From Streblospio benedicti (taxonomy: Eukaryota; Annelida; Polychaeta; Spionida; Spionidae), in contig CM032661.1 in NCBI GenBank assembly GCA_019095985.1, positions 31,758,151 through 31,822,150 on the forward strand: a DNA stretch of 64,000 bases, given 5' to 3'. A program made the position numbers and the translations under genes. Shown piece by piece: positions 47,201-59,000 of this stretch (positions within the stretch are counted from its first letter, which is position 1; every line of letters starts with the position of its first letter). The notes below the pieces were generated by a model. The model was not told where the DNA came from and did not search any database. It saw only the letters and a program-made list of their open reading frames with translations.

Positions 47201-50200
47201 ATTTCACTTGCAAGGATCAGTTAATGCCTGGATGGAGTGCCTTTAATTCTATTGTAACAGACGAAAACCTTCCTGAGACGTCTGTAGGATTCATGCCACT
47301 AATTACTGAACCTGTCACAGAATACAAAACAGTTTATACTGCTCTAAAGAATTTTCAAAATGTTGTAAGCCAATTGCAACAACCCAGAATTGCAGTAGCT
47401 TGTGCCGAGGGTGTCTGCAAGATTGCTAGAGATATATTGTTGACGAATCCATCAGAGTTTGGAGCCATTGTTCTACTTTTTTGGGTTCATTTCACATGAT
47501 AAAAATTATGCTTGGGTGCATTGGCAAATATCTGCAAGGCAGCGGTGCAGAATCTATTTGGACAGAGAATGCAATATTTTAATTAAAAGTGGTAGAATCA
47601 GTGCTTTCAGGCACGCATTACACCAGATCTCTGAAAGGGATCTTTCTTTTAGCTGAGGCCCTTGACAGATTAAGATGGATAAAATTCTTGGAAAGGAAGG
47701 GTGTCTTGCAGTATGTTCTTAAAAGTCAACGATCTGAAAGAAAGTGTTGCAGCTAAAGACAAAGAGAACAGTTGCAGGAAGCTAAAAGTTATTCTTCAAA
47801 ACTATGATGTTATTATGCAAGATTTTGAGACGTTCAACAGTGAAATGAAAATGGAAAGAGAAACTTGGATGTACTGGAGCACCTTCTTGAAAATGGTAGA
47901 AAGACTGAGATCTTGTGAGAGCTGATAGAGAAGGAAAATGGGAACTACACCTTCAGAGTGTGCAGGGTATCTTGCCACTCTTTGCTTCCTTTGACCGCAC
48001 AAACTACATCAGATGGTGTTCCCTTTATCTAGAGGATATGAGAAAGCTCCCTGCAACTGCACCAGAAATTTATGACAGCTTTATGCAGGGAAAATGTGTA
48101 GTGAAAAGGACTGTTGGACATTTTAATTCTGTAGGTGCAGACCAAACACTTGAGCAAACCATCAATCGTTCCCAAAAGAGTACCCCAGGTATAATAGGAA
48201 GTACAAGAAGAAAGAACTTTGCTGCTAAATGGGAGCTTATATTTCATGAGATGCTAGCTGTCAAAATGCTACACAGAGCTGTTACTGGTGTTGAAGACTA
48301 CAATGAAGAGTTGGCAGTTCATAAAGAATTAAGTGAAACCAAAGGTGCAGAAGAAAAGGTAAAAAGCATGGTTGACTACATCAGATTAAGAGAAAATCCA
48401 TTTGATATCGACAATATACCTACCGTAAAGCTGCACAACATATTGACTAAGGAAGAGATGGATGATAATATCCGCAATGATTTACTCAACATAGAGAAAA
48501 TTGGCTTAGAGTTGTATACCAAATTAAGACAGGAAATATTTGTAAAAAAGGAGAAAAAGATAAGTGACACCATGCATAGAGCCACCCTGAAAAACTTTAA
48601 GACTATCCATGAAAAGAAATCCACATCTGCAGTGAAAAAGAATGTAACACTAAAAGAGTCAGCACATGCACAAAAGGTGATCGATCTGTTGAAATGATTA
48701 GCTTTTGGCCATCTAACACTAACAAATTTAAACTTGAATGTTTAGTGAGTTCGTACCTTTCTTAGCTATCAAGGAACAAATGCAGCAATAATAGAAAAAT
48801 GACATGTAAGACATGCAAGTTTCTATACATATTTACAATGAACACTACATGGATGAATATTTTTAAAATGTTAATATTAACATGCACTTCTAAGAAAGTG
48901 TACTTATAAAGATCGAACATGAAAGGTTAATTGTATCCAAATAAAGCTAAACATATATAACGGATTTTAAAACTCACATGAAACATTTTTCATATGTCAT
49001 CCACTGTATTTCATAATATTTACTCTACTGCAATTAGTGATCCCAAAAGTGACGTTGTATTGTATATATAAAATATAACAATTATTATTGAATTATTAAG
49101 CAGCGTTTGAAAACATTGAAATAGCATAGGTAATATTTTTACACTTATAACACAGAAATAAACTTGAAATAACACAGAAGTATGTCTTGGAATGATAAAA
49201 ACATTTGTTTTCAATACATTTTCTGAAGACGTTCTAATTATCTTTGACACTAAACACGGTTTCAACCTACTCCTTATAAAAAAAACATTTATCAATCTTC
49301 AATCTACCTGCTTCACAGTTGGTTCCGTTGAAGTTGGCCGGACAAGTGCATGTGTAGCGGTCACAGAGATCGTTGCACGTTCCTCCATTTTTGCAAGGGT
49401 TGGATGTACACTCATTCACTTTTTCTATTTGAAATAATAATGCAATTAAATATGAATTATGTTTCTACATTATGCTTAGTATACAGGAAATTAATGCTGA
49501 TAATTAGATCTTTTGCCATTTATTCTTTTTATTTATTATTTGCAAATTTCCACTGAATCAATAGAAGCAAGATTACCATCAAAGTTGCTGTTGACATTTA
49601 TTGACATTTATTCAACTCAACCGTACCGAGAATACACCTGTTATATAGTTAGATCTATCAATTAAATGATGGTGGGTCTTGGATTTATATCAAGAAAGGT
49701 GATGACTATATGTAAAGTGTCTTACGAGATTCACAATTGATGCCAGTGTAGCAAGCTGGACAAGTACATGTGTACAGACCACGGCCATCTACACAGGTAC
49801 CTCCATTCTGGCAGGGGTTGCTCAGGCATTGGTCAACATCTAGGATGGACAAATTAGCATCATTAATGGTAATGGCCAGTTTGATGTTCTGATTGATGCA
49901 AAATGTAATGGTCATATAATGATGCACCAAAAACAAGATACCTGTTCATTGTCGATCTCATGAAATAAAGTGTTCATAGATTCACAAAATCATTACTGTC
50001 TGTATTGCAATCAAGATCTCATTAACGTTTACAGTCCAATATGATGAATGCAACATTCTATCATTCTGTGCAAAAATCACCGCCAATAACCCACGCTGAT
50101 TGGTCAATCTATGCGATGGAATGAACGCTCCAGAGCGCGCGGAGACCACTACTACGGCGCTAGTCTAAACTCGTCACATTATCAATACAGCAGCTGACGG

Positions 50201-53200
50201 CGCAAGGCGTGTCCTGTGTAGTGGAGAGCAAAAGTTTAGACTAGCGCCGTAGTAGTGGTCTCCGCGCGCTCTTTTTTTGGCAAAATTGACTTGCAATGAG
50301 AATGTTAAAATATGATTTATTTTAAAATAAAATGGATTTTAGTCATGATAGAATGATGATTGACCACTCGATTGTCGTGTCAATCGCAAAATTGAGCATG
50401 CTGACGTCTGATTTACCCTCACTTCGTTCGGGCAGCATGCTCAATTTTGCGATTGACACTCCAATCTCGTGGTCAATTCCTACAATGTATAATCAATAAC
50501 TGGAACAGAGGTGCTTATTATTATGTCTACTTCATTCATGAAATCAACAGAACCAGCATGCTTGAAATACTAAAAGTAGGCTATCCTTTAATATACAATT
50601 ATTGGACAAATTTATCAATATTGTTTGCAATAATTATTGATGTGCATCCATAAATTATGTGTGTTTACAACTACATGTATTACTTGATTAATATTCTTAT
50701 TACCAGTGACTGTCAAAACTCCGATATTTTCTGCAGTGGCATCAGCACTGTCAGTCACTATACACTTGTAGTTGCCCTCGTCTGCAACCACCAATGGTGT
50801 AATGGTGACGGTCAGTTCTGTGGACGTCAAGGTGTGGTCACTGTACTTTGCAGAGTCACCATATAATATGGTGGCGTCTGTGTCGTTGAAGATAGCCACA
50901 TCGGCATATGTGTTGCTTCCGGCGGGTCCTAAAACAATATATGATTTTGATTCTTTATGTTTTGGTTGTAATTTTACAATTATGGCGTCAAATGATTTTT
51001 AGCTTAATTAATAATCGAGACATGGTATTCTGTGTTAAATTAACACTGTTAACCAGTTCTTCGTGATTATTCTATTAATTTTGTGATTGCTTTGCATTCG
51101 TCATTATATTACACATTGTTCACTACAAAGCAAAGAACATTTAACATGGTCATAGTTTGTGGTCTCAAGCATGCATAAATTAAAGGGACTACTAGAACCC
51201 ATAGAGAGATCACTTATCCTATCTTTATATAGGTAGAGAGGTCATACTGCACCCAGAGACAGAAATATCTGAATGGGGAGTTTTTACAACACCCATTCCA
51301 TGCCCGTGACCTAACTACCTTCTGCAACTGAAGGTCCTGAGTGTCATTCCAACCGTTTTGACAACACCCGTTTCATGCCCGTGACCTACCTTCCTTCTGC
51401 AGCTGAAATGTCTTGAGTGTCATAACAACCATTTTCACAACACCCAAGTAATGTCTGTGACTGGAGGTCTTGAGTGGCATTCCAACCGTTTTCACAACAC
51501 CCATCCAATGTCCGTGACCTACCTTCCTTTGCAGCTGAATGGTCTTGAGTGTCGTCCCCGTGGCGAGCGTGTATCCGCATGTCACCTGGGCTGAGTCTCC
51601 CACCGTCACCGTCTGGTCGGCGAATGTGGCAGTGGTCGTCTGACCTGTGACAACGATAGTGGCAATTTTACTCAAACGTATCCTTATTTGGTGAATGGCA
51701 CTTGGTCTCATATTATTGTTCTTACATTTATTTTTAGTGCTAGATAATTCTCAAAATAAAATAAAACTAATAAATCAAAATGTAATCTAAACTGAGTATT
51801 GAATTCTCACGGTGCCAGGTAATTCTCCTACCTAGCACTAAAAGAAATATAAAGAACAATAATATGATAGTGGCAATGGCATGGCTCATTTAGGTAATAA
51901 AATCCACCACAGAAGGTCAAGTATATTTAGAATGTGTACAAATGCACACACGTGATAGATGTTAATTATCAGGTGTAAACAACTGTGTGTTCCAGCAAGG
52001 ATTTTACAACAATAGATTCATGTACACTCTAAATGTGTTCCAGTAGGCTACTGTGACATGATTATAGAAGTATGTAGTCTATTAATGAAACCATTCATAG
52101 CAGTCCTTAGAATAGTCTAGGATTGTGAATGGGAATCTTACAGAGTAACAATAGTGTTGGTGTATGAACAGTGTCAACATGACCCCGAACATATGCACTT
52201 GTTCAAAAAAATCTCAAGCCTTTTTTTCATGACTTGGTATGATGATTGATAAGGCAGGAGACAATTGGCCACTAGGTTTGAAAATCAAATGGTCTGACAA
52301 CCAAGACACAGGTCAATGGTGGATCTCAACCCCGTCCACCCGACTTTTCGTCACCACTCGTCTATAGCGAAACGAATAGCTTTAACATGACACCAGAACG
52401 GCCTCGCCACGGCCATTCTTGCCAGATCCACGCCTCGTCAAAGTTGAACCTACAGTCCATGAGTCGGGGTCTTGTACCAAGTCGACGAGTGCACGAGCAC
52501 TACGGAGATGCGAACTCGAACCCGTTCTTTCGCTGTCATTTGCCAGTGTGTTTGGAAGACACGTGATCGATGCAACAAACAGAATGTACTCTTCAAGCTG
52601 GTACTTTTGATATCCATCCCAACGCCTTGCACCAGAGACTAAGATTTTGAGATTGGTGGACTAGTTTACAATGTATATGTACGGTGTTTACATTTTACGG
52701 CAGCCAGCTCGTTTTTGTTTATGTGTGTCCAACTAAGCTTCGTGTAGATACCCAACTACTGGTGCCATTAATAGTTTAAAATTCATTACAATCATAGAAT
52801 TTAACCACCACATCACGTGTGGTTATCATTTTGGAGCGGTGGAAATGCAGATCTTGTTATTCTGAGAAGCTATTATAACTGCGTGTGGTCATGGGCGTGG
52901 ACTTGATGTAGCTATCGAATTTATTCTGATTATCAGGCTGTGTAAAAGACGGCTAATAATGTTTACATGGCTGTGTTTGTATCTCTGTAGTGTATACGTG
53001 GTGCATAAAGCATAAAGTTTGCGCATTCAATAACACGAAGCTAAACTACCCTTCCACACAGACACTGCACCTCATTACCGTGTGTCTATATCATTGAAAA
53101 TATTCATATTATAATAGGTCTAATATACGTCAATTACGGTTAGCAATCGTTTGAATAGGGAACAACTTGGATCCCATACATACAAATGTAGGGCTAATCA

Positions 53201-56200
53201 AAGATTGTCCGAACTGGACTTCACATGATCAACATAACAAGTGCCTGTAACTACCGATCTTTATTGACGTGCCAATCAATAGACTACCGATCTCAGTTAT
53301 AATACTCGCCAATATCATATAATGCATCGATCGTCAATTGTAATTGGCTTTCTAGACTATATTCATAAAAAACTGAGTGGATTATTAACTAATTGCTAAT
53401 GAATTGACACATGAAAGCGTAAATAATGCATGTCTTTTTGTTTGATGATACGCAACACGTTAACAGCGCGAATTGATGTAATTATCTCTGGTTAACATCA
53501 CACCTTATACATATATAAACATGTAACACATACATATACATAGCATATTCAAATTAAATGGTGAATTGGAGAAAAAGAATAGCTCAGAACTCATAACGCG
53601 CCCTTTCCGCTCCAGGGACGTCGATGTTTTATGATATACATCTTGATGCCATCACAATACAGGGTGTGTTATGCCCTATTGTCACTAAAACACAATTCAT
53701 GAATTAGTAACCTCAGCATATGGTAATGCTTTGTGGCAGACAGCGATAATGCCTTTTGCATGACATGGTCGTGTATACGCCCTGTTATTGGTGCACGCCT
53801 AATTGAGTTCCAACCATGTTAATCTGCCAAGCGCATATCATGTGTCTGACATAGGCTGATACAGCCGGTGGCGCCCCCCCCCCCAACTTTCCCACCTAAT
53901 TATTTTTATTATTTTCTTTTTCTGTGGATTGAGGCATGTCCGCTATTGATTTCGTGAGGGAAAAAACCTCGTGAGATTCTTAAAGTGCGCCCCCACCCCC
54001 ATTTCCAAAACCTGGATCTGCCAGTGCTGTCTGCATGCACTCAAACCAGTAAGCTACTGTTTATACTCCAGTATTCGGCACTATCAGATTGTACTGATTA
54101 TATGGATCTACATGACATGTAGTCAATAGGTGTGTGGTTCGTTAAACATATGCTGATGTATGTTCCTGGTATACCATGCAGTCTCACACGTGCAGACACA
54201 TGCACGTTAACCAGGAATTAAACCAAACACTCTGGATCCGGTGTTTGAATGTTGCTTTATTCATTTGTGTCAACCTGAATTGTCCTTTTATTTGTATAGC
54301 ATATGTCTACATGCGTATATTGTATGATCTTGTGCGTTGCCACCACACAAAAATGCTGATTCAGGTTTTGCACAAAGCTCCATTTTGGAACAATGGGTAC
54401 TTGCGACGTGGTGTGTTTAAGAAGTAGGGCTCATAGCTTTCAGCATTGTTTACTCTAAGACATATATTATGACATGGGTATAGACCTATAGCTGCCAATT
54501 AAAGAGAAAGCAATGTTTTATGTGGGTCATCATCGACTTATAACAACATATAATACATGTTACAGTTGTAAAATATTTACTCACTGTATACATGTATACG
54601 TGTACTTATATTTCATGTAGTGGACAACATTATGAATTGGAGTCCAGTGTTTGGTCCTCTACTATTCAAACGTAACAAGAGCTGTCATTTCAACAATAAT
54701 CGAACTATACAGTCTAATAGGGATTTGAATAGATTCATTTGAATTTCCTTCTAGCCATGAAATGATTCATTAGGGTAAATATTGCTCACATTATTTGAAT
54801 GCCAAATGTTTCATAAGTTAACTACCGGTTGATAATTTCATCAGAGTCAATGTCCAATTACGTCATCACGACATAAGATTGTTGGAAAGGGGTCTATAGT
54901 CAGAGTCGGACACATACAAGAATGAACCACCTAATACTATAAATAATAATAATAATCATACTAAAATATTCTATTGCCAGCAATGCGACATTGTTTGTGA
55001 AAATTATTGGTGTATTAGCAATGTACATTAAAAATGTATGTTTAAACATTGAGCTTAGAGCTAGAGCAGTTTTGATAATAAACAGCAGAGCCAAACCGAT
55101 GACAAAGTCGTACTGATCGAAAGCATCACAGCATGCAATGCTCATCTAAAAATGAGAACTGATAGGCAAATCAACGTGGAAGCGGTACATCTTGCACGCA
55201 TACGTAATTGTTCACAATTTTGCTCGGAAAAGAGCAAGACTGTGCACTTAACCACTGTTACGATCTCAAAGATTAATATTTCGTTCATAGGCTAAACCAC
55301 CATAATTGAATCAACAATATTCACCCGTAATCAATAATACCATATAATACATAACAGGTTGGGTTTTATATCTATCAATTTTCTGAATTCTTGTTAAGAT
55401 TTTATTGAACATTAATTTGTGAAAAAAAATATATTCTACATAATTTATACCAATATACCAAATAGAGAATTCAGAGGAAAATAAGACACTAAGAGTGCCA
55501 CCAAATCACTTGTCAATGTTAATGACGGGTCTGTCAGTGATATGGCAACAGCACTCACAAGTGATCTAGATCTAGTGGAGCGTCTGTGCACATTGCCCAA
55601 ATATGGAGGCCGCGTTTATAAATATGCACCACAAACAAGAACCCGAAGACACCCAGTAGGTTTGTCAACAACGCTACAGAGAATCTCCGGCATTATGACA
55701 TACGTGAAACACATAGGTTAATGTGTTACCAGTGGTTACAGTCAGAGTTAAAGAACGATAAGTTCATTAAAAACGTAATTTGAATAATGATCATGAATTT
55801 TCTCAGTCTACAGTGTCAATGTCAGTTTCAGACTTACATGTATGAGGAGCACAATCAGTCACGTGATCTATTGACTGTCGCCCCGCATTTTCAGATCTAG
55901 TTGTTTAATTAATTCGAGATTGACTGTTTTAAAACCACGGGCTTATGTAGTCATATAATCTAATGGAATTTAATGGCCCATATGAATTATAAACATTATG
56001 GTACATGGTAAACCCATTTCCTTTTCGTATCGGGGAATGGGCTACTGGCAAATCCAGATTTTCAGAAACATGGGGGCCGCACTAAAGGTGCCCCCCCCCT
56101 TCCCCCTCTGGATCTACCTATTCGTGCACATAAAAAGTATAAACCTTTTATAAAGCACCTAAGTCTGTGTGTATCAACAAAAAAGCTACATGAATGTCAC

Positions 56201-56302
56201 GGAGATCTCACATCACGGTAAGCAAACTCTCCCCCTTCACTTACCGTGGACTTGCGCCAAGACTAGGGCAAGCGCTGTGGCGAATAGCAACCGCGTTTCC
56301 AT
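38235..56302 (-). CDS. single-pass receptor: signal peptide, Ig, EGF, EGF, Ig, Ig, TM, charged tail (15 exons, about 634 aa)
   Basis: Exons: 56245-56302, 51390-51644, 50704-50928, 49726-49839, 49308-49418, 45404-45510, 44964-45123, 44442-44580, 43987-44209, 42062-42190, 41557-41638, 40396-40452, 39538-39570, 39138-39176, 38235-38406. Exon 1 encodes a signal peptide, [16 protein letters not shown]. Exons 2-3 form a V-like Ig domain (VTCGY...DEGNYKC). Exons 4 and 5 are EGF modules ([24 protein letters not shown]). Exons 6-7 form an Ig domain (VTLTCTP...AGSHYCF), exons 8-9 another (TLQCSAYG...[10 protein letters not shown]) with a Thr-rich insert ([14 protein letters not shown]). Exon 10 holds the membrane helix ([20 protein letters not shown]), then a tail with [12 protein letters not shown] and a Glu run. 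Phases agree throughout except exon 8, one base short. Probably a cell-surface adhesion or recognition protein. I know no named orthologue with this order. Confidence 0.85.
43127..43275. mobile_element. AT-rich inverted repeat, 44-bp arms
   Basis: 43127-43170 and 43230-43275 are inverted copies around TCTTG-TTGTTGTTCAA. The loop is about 60 bases. It lies in intron 9 of the receptor gene, just before a 75-codon plus-strand frame. Confidence 0.65.
43271..43498 (+). other. 75-codon intronic ORF of unknown origin
   Basis: Plus-strand frame starting [20 protein letters not shown] and ending in an acidic stretch [18 protein letters not shown]. The end has a protein-like helical pattern. It begins at the edge of the inverted repeat at 43127-43275, so it may be the relic of a mobile element. 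No domain recognised and no promoter seen. Confidence 0.25.
43735..43880. repeat. minisatellite-like repeats of CTTGAGTCCAAGTAC
   Basis: Four or five diverged copies of a 15-40-base unit based on ACT(T/C)GAGT(C/T)CAAGTAC, in intron 9 of the receptor gene. Confidence 0.7.
44664..44831. mobile_element. GGCAGATCCAGG MITE, full-length copy
   Basis: 168 bp from AGGCAGATCGAGG to CTGGATCTTCCAG with the family core AAAATACTTCATTTTCACGG. Intron 7 of the receptor gene. Confidence 0.7.
46900..48700 (+). mobile_element. broken foreign ORF block in a receptor intron
   Basis: Protein-like plus-strand frames occur in sequence: 46975-47499 ([20 protein letters not shown]), short pieces around 47500-47920, and a 260-codon frame to 48697 with [40 protein letters not shown] and [20 protein letters not shown]. 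The block runs against the strand of the host gene, inside intron 5. I recall similar text from long, repeated, uncharacterised proteins in invertebrate genomes, but cannot name the family. It is broken in a few places. Treated as a fossil, so only its extent and general make-up are given. True ends and terminal repeats were not found; the element may start as early as 46.2 kb. Confidence 0.5.
50133..50272. mobile_element. 140-bp MITE with perfect 39-40-bp arms
   Basis: AGAGCGCGCGGAGACCACTA...TCTAAACT at the left is mirrored exactly at 50233-50272. The loop is about 60 bases. It lies in intron 3 of the receptor gene. Wider mirrored text (CATTCTATCATTC near 50054, GATAGAATGAT near 50348) suggests it sits in a larger inverted structure. 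Confidence 0.8.
50360..50476. mobile_element. 117-bp hairpin MITE with 44-bp arms
   Basis: Arms 50360-50403 and 50433-50476 share TGTCAATCGCAAAATTGAGC and ATGCTG with about four differences near the outer end. The loop carries CCCTCACTTCGTTCGGG, itself a small palindrome. Confidence 0.8.
51287..51556. repeat. four-unit tandem repeat across an exon-intron border
   Basis: Units start at 51287, 51362, 51438 and 51495 (75, 76, 57 and about 62 bases). On the minus strand each unit carries GGGTGTTGTGAAAACGGTTG and ACACTCAAGAC; three carry the end of receptor exon 2 plus its GTAGGT-type donor. Units therefore duplicate a splice donor. Confidence 0.85.
52320..52625. mobile_element. relic of the long-TIR family seen at 15.5 and 25.4 kb
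   Basis: CCTCGTCAAAGTTGAACCTA followed by GGGGTCTTGTACCAAGTCGA matches, in reverse, the interior at 25725-25790, and TACTCTTCAAGCTGGT matches 17779-17794. No terminal repeats remain. Intron 1 of the receptor gene. Confidence 0.4.
53868..54024. mobile_element. GGCAGATCCAGG MITE copy
   Basis: C-rich left half, TTTCCCACCTAATTATTTTT core and AACCTGGATCTGCCAG right end. Intron 1 of the receptor gene. Confidence 0.6.
54025..56040. other. intron 1 of the receptor gene, nothing else seen
   Basis: AT-rich sequence without conserved frames. Confidence 0.35.
56045..56121. mobile_element. short GGCAGATCCAGG MITE copy
   Basis: TGGCAAATCCAGATTTTCAG at the left and CTCTGGATCTACCTA at the right, 77 bp, core largely missing. 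It lies 124 bases from the donor of receptor exon 1. Confidence 0.6.
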
Positions 56303-58278
56303 CGTTAACTGTTCACACTTTCAATCCTGTAACAACTATAAATCCGTGAAAATCTGAAGCAACTCTGCTGGTTTCCTCGCTATAATCCCATATCGTGCCT
56401 TGTCAATGAGTGTTTTACTCGTATATACCTCACGTGTGGTGGTGTTTAGAGCACTGTTTGGCGCGGTTGCTTCTGTGTCGCCAATGGTGACTGCTCGTCA
56501 CCAATCTATAACGGCAGAGCGCAAACTCAGTGTGGGTAGCATGGATCGTGCAAAAGCTACTCTACACTTCGCTGACTCCTCTCTTTTGCCCATAAGATAT
56601 AACCCATGGCTTTGGATCTTTCAGTAAGCCATGGATCAGTTGACGGATCCATATTGCACAGATGAATGGTTCACTTTGAAGGTTGCCTTGTTTGATGACT
56701 GACCATGTGTTTATTTATTTGGAAAGTCGAGGTTTACATGTAAATAATGGCCTGTCTATTATATTGATGAGTGAGAGATTTTGAAAACACTGCCCATTTT
56801 CAATTGATTGATAAGATATATACATCGATTTAATTTGCATTTGAAATCGATGTACACGGAAATGGGCACAACTATAAACAGTGATCGTGTGAAAATAGTA
56901 TATTTTAATTTTGAAATTATATGTTGAACACCATTTAGGATAGCCCACAGTCAAGGCAAAAGACAAATTTGAATTATTAATTCGACTATTACATGTTAGG
57001 GGACTTGCTGTGGTATTAGTCATCCCCAGTATATATTACTGCTAATTTTCATCTTACATTATGTTAATGATTCTTGTTGCAACCATGACAGCGTTTTTAT
57101 TTTGTCCTGTTTTGGGTGTACGGACTGACACTGTTGACTCTCAGTGTTAGCACGTTCGATTGAGCTACCCTTGCTTCCAGAAACTTTTGTTAGGGTATAT
57201 GTTAGATAATTGAGTGAACATAAATAATAAATGTTGTGTTGGGGGAAGAAATTGGGTTACTTATGACATAAAACTAATTACCTAGGCTACCACTTATAGT
57301 TGATTGTACATTACATAACAGATCATTGTAACTAGGTCTCATGTCTAGTGTGGAATCATAAATCAGCATTTAGCATCTTCTAACAATATCAATCTTGCCA
57401 ATATAAATTTGGACCACCTCCATAAGACAGACGGCAACTGCGTTTCCATGAAATGAGGTGTGGATAAAAATAAAGCTGGGTGGTGTGCAATGGTCACTTC
57501 ACTTGAGAACGTGTTTTCGAATGAGTAACATGCATTGAGGTGGCAGTGACCACCATTCACATTAGTGAATAGTTACATGTAGCGGTAGTCAATGGAACAA
57601 CTGTAGACTAGTGTCAGCGTGGACACCATATTGTCAATCAGAGGCATTCAATTGTCTATGGAGATTTACGATGTACTTTTCTACTACTGTAAACGCTCAC
57701 CATGCTGACACCACATAATTGAGTACACATTTTCGTTTTCCAATTGCTCATACATGTATATTGTTTACCAAAATGTTTCACGGAAATAAAAGGGCCTTCT
57801 CGCTATTAGAGCCAGTGGTCTTATTTTGTCCCTGCTGTATATACTAAAGTATTACTATGCTGTAATAATTATTTACTTATCAATCTTCTGGAGAAGAGTA
57901 AAATGTACACGTACTATAGATACATTTAAGTATTTATTTAAAGAAATATACGCTGAAATTTAATGTCACTCTATCGTTTGTAAGATCCAGAAATTTCCTT
58001 ACTCTTTTCATTCTTTCAAAAACCCGAAGGTGTAAACTGTATTTGTAGGCAGATCTAAATTTAAACTATTTTCAAATATAAGGTGAGCTTATACTACATA
58101 CACGCACAGAAACGCAAACATATACAAACGGTCGTTATGATGAACATATCAAGCCTGTAAGAAAGCCGAGGACGAGACCTTGTCCGCTTTCACGTGATGC
58201 GCCCCTCACTCATGCATGTAAAATCTGATTTAAAATCTTTTTGCTAATTACTGAAAATTATGGTCACATTCTTGTTCA
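56303..58278. other. intergenic region between receptor and reductase promoters
   Basis: The two genes are divergent, so both promoters should lie between about 56.3 and 58.9 kb. No TATA box was seen for the receptor. No other gene recognised. Confidence 0.4.
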
Positions 58279-58421
58279 TAGGCAGATCCAGGTTTTTAGA
58301 AAGGGGGTGGGCGCACTTAAGGAAATGGGGGCGCACATTGGGATTTCATGAAAAACCCTATGAAAATGAAGTATTTTGGTGGGGAAAGGGGGGGGGGCTG
58401 CGCTCCCCCTGGATCTGCCTA
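58279..58421. mobile_element. GGCAGATCCAGG MITE, full-length, reversed
   Basis: 143 bp from AGGCAGATCCAGGTTTTTAG to CCTGGATCTGCCT. The core AAAATGAAGTATTTTGGTGG is the reverse of the copy at 5423-5553, so the two lie in opposite orientation. Confidence 0.8.
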
Positions 58422-58808
58422 TGTTGTTTAATTCTGTTTGAATATTAAACGATGTGTCGAAATGAAGCCAAGTTGAGCTATGTAGGTGAAGAAGTCAAAT
58501 TGATTGTATGTACATAATGGAAGACATATTAGTAGACTTAAGTTCTATGCCACACGTGAGATGTTGATAACATACATGCAGATTAGACGACATCCGCATT
58601 AAGCTGGTCATGCTGGTAATGATAACCATAGACCTCACACACAACAACAACACACAGATATTAATTGTGTGTGCACAAACATCTTATCACTGTATTTTGT
58701 ATGCTGTGGTCATATTGAGCCGAAGGGATGCGTCAAATAAGTTACTGATCATGCTTATCAATTATTAGTAATACACTTGACACTAGACTGCGGTAGGCAA
58801 GCTTTTAC

Positions 58809-58816
58809 TATATAAA
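58809..58816 (+). promoter_or_regulatory. candidate TATA box of the HMG-CoA reductase-like gene
   Basis: TATATAAA 185 bases before the start codon, with a likely transcription start about 30 bases on, near 58840. Confidence 0.4.
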
Positions 58817-59000
58817 CTGGGGGAAATCTAACACAGCCATATTCTTACAGCTGCCTTTCAAGCGTTCACAGTGAAAGATACAAAGCTAACAATTCGTTGC
58901 GATATAGTGAAGAAAGAACTTGCATCGTATATATTTGAACTGCATTTATTTTGCTAAAGAAAATCTTGCATATATTGGAAGTTTTATACATCAAAACAAA

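Noticed and set aside
51287-51556. CRISPR-like direct repeats
   Set aside because: Contiguous tandem units without spacers, in an animal gene.
52419-52632. Overlapping 60-63 codon frames on both strands
   Set aside because: They fall in a relic of a long-TIR transposon with no coding signature.
58920-59000. Upstream extension of the reductase reading frame
   Set aside because: It opens without an ATG; the first ATG in frame is 59001, with a good A at -3.
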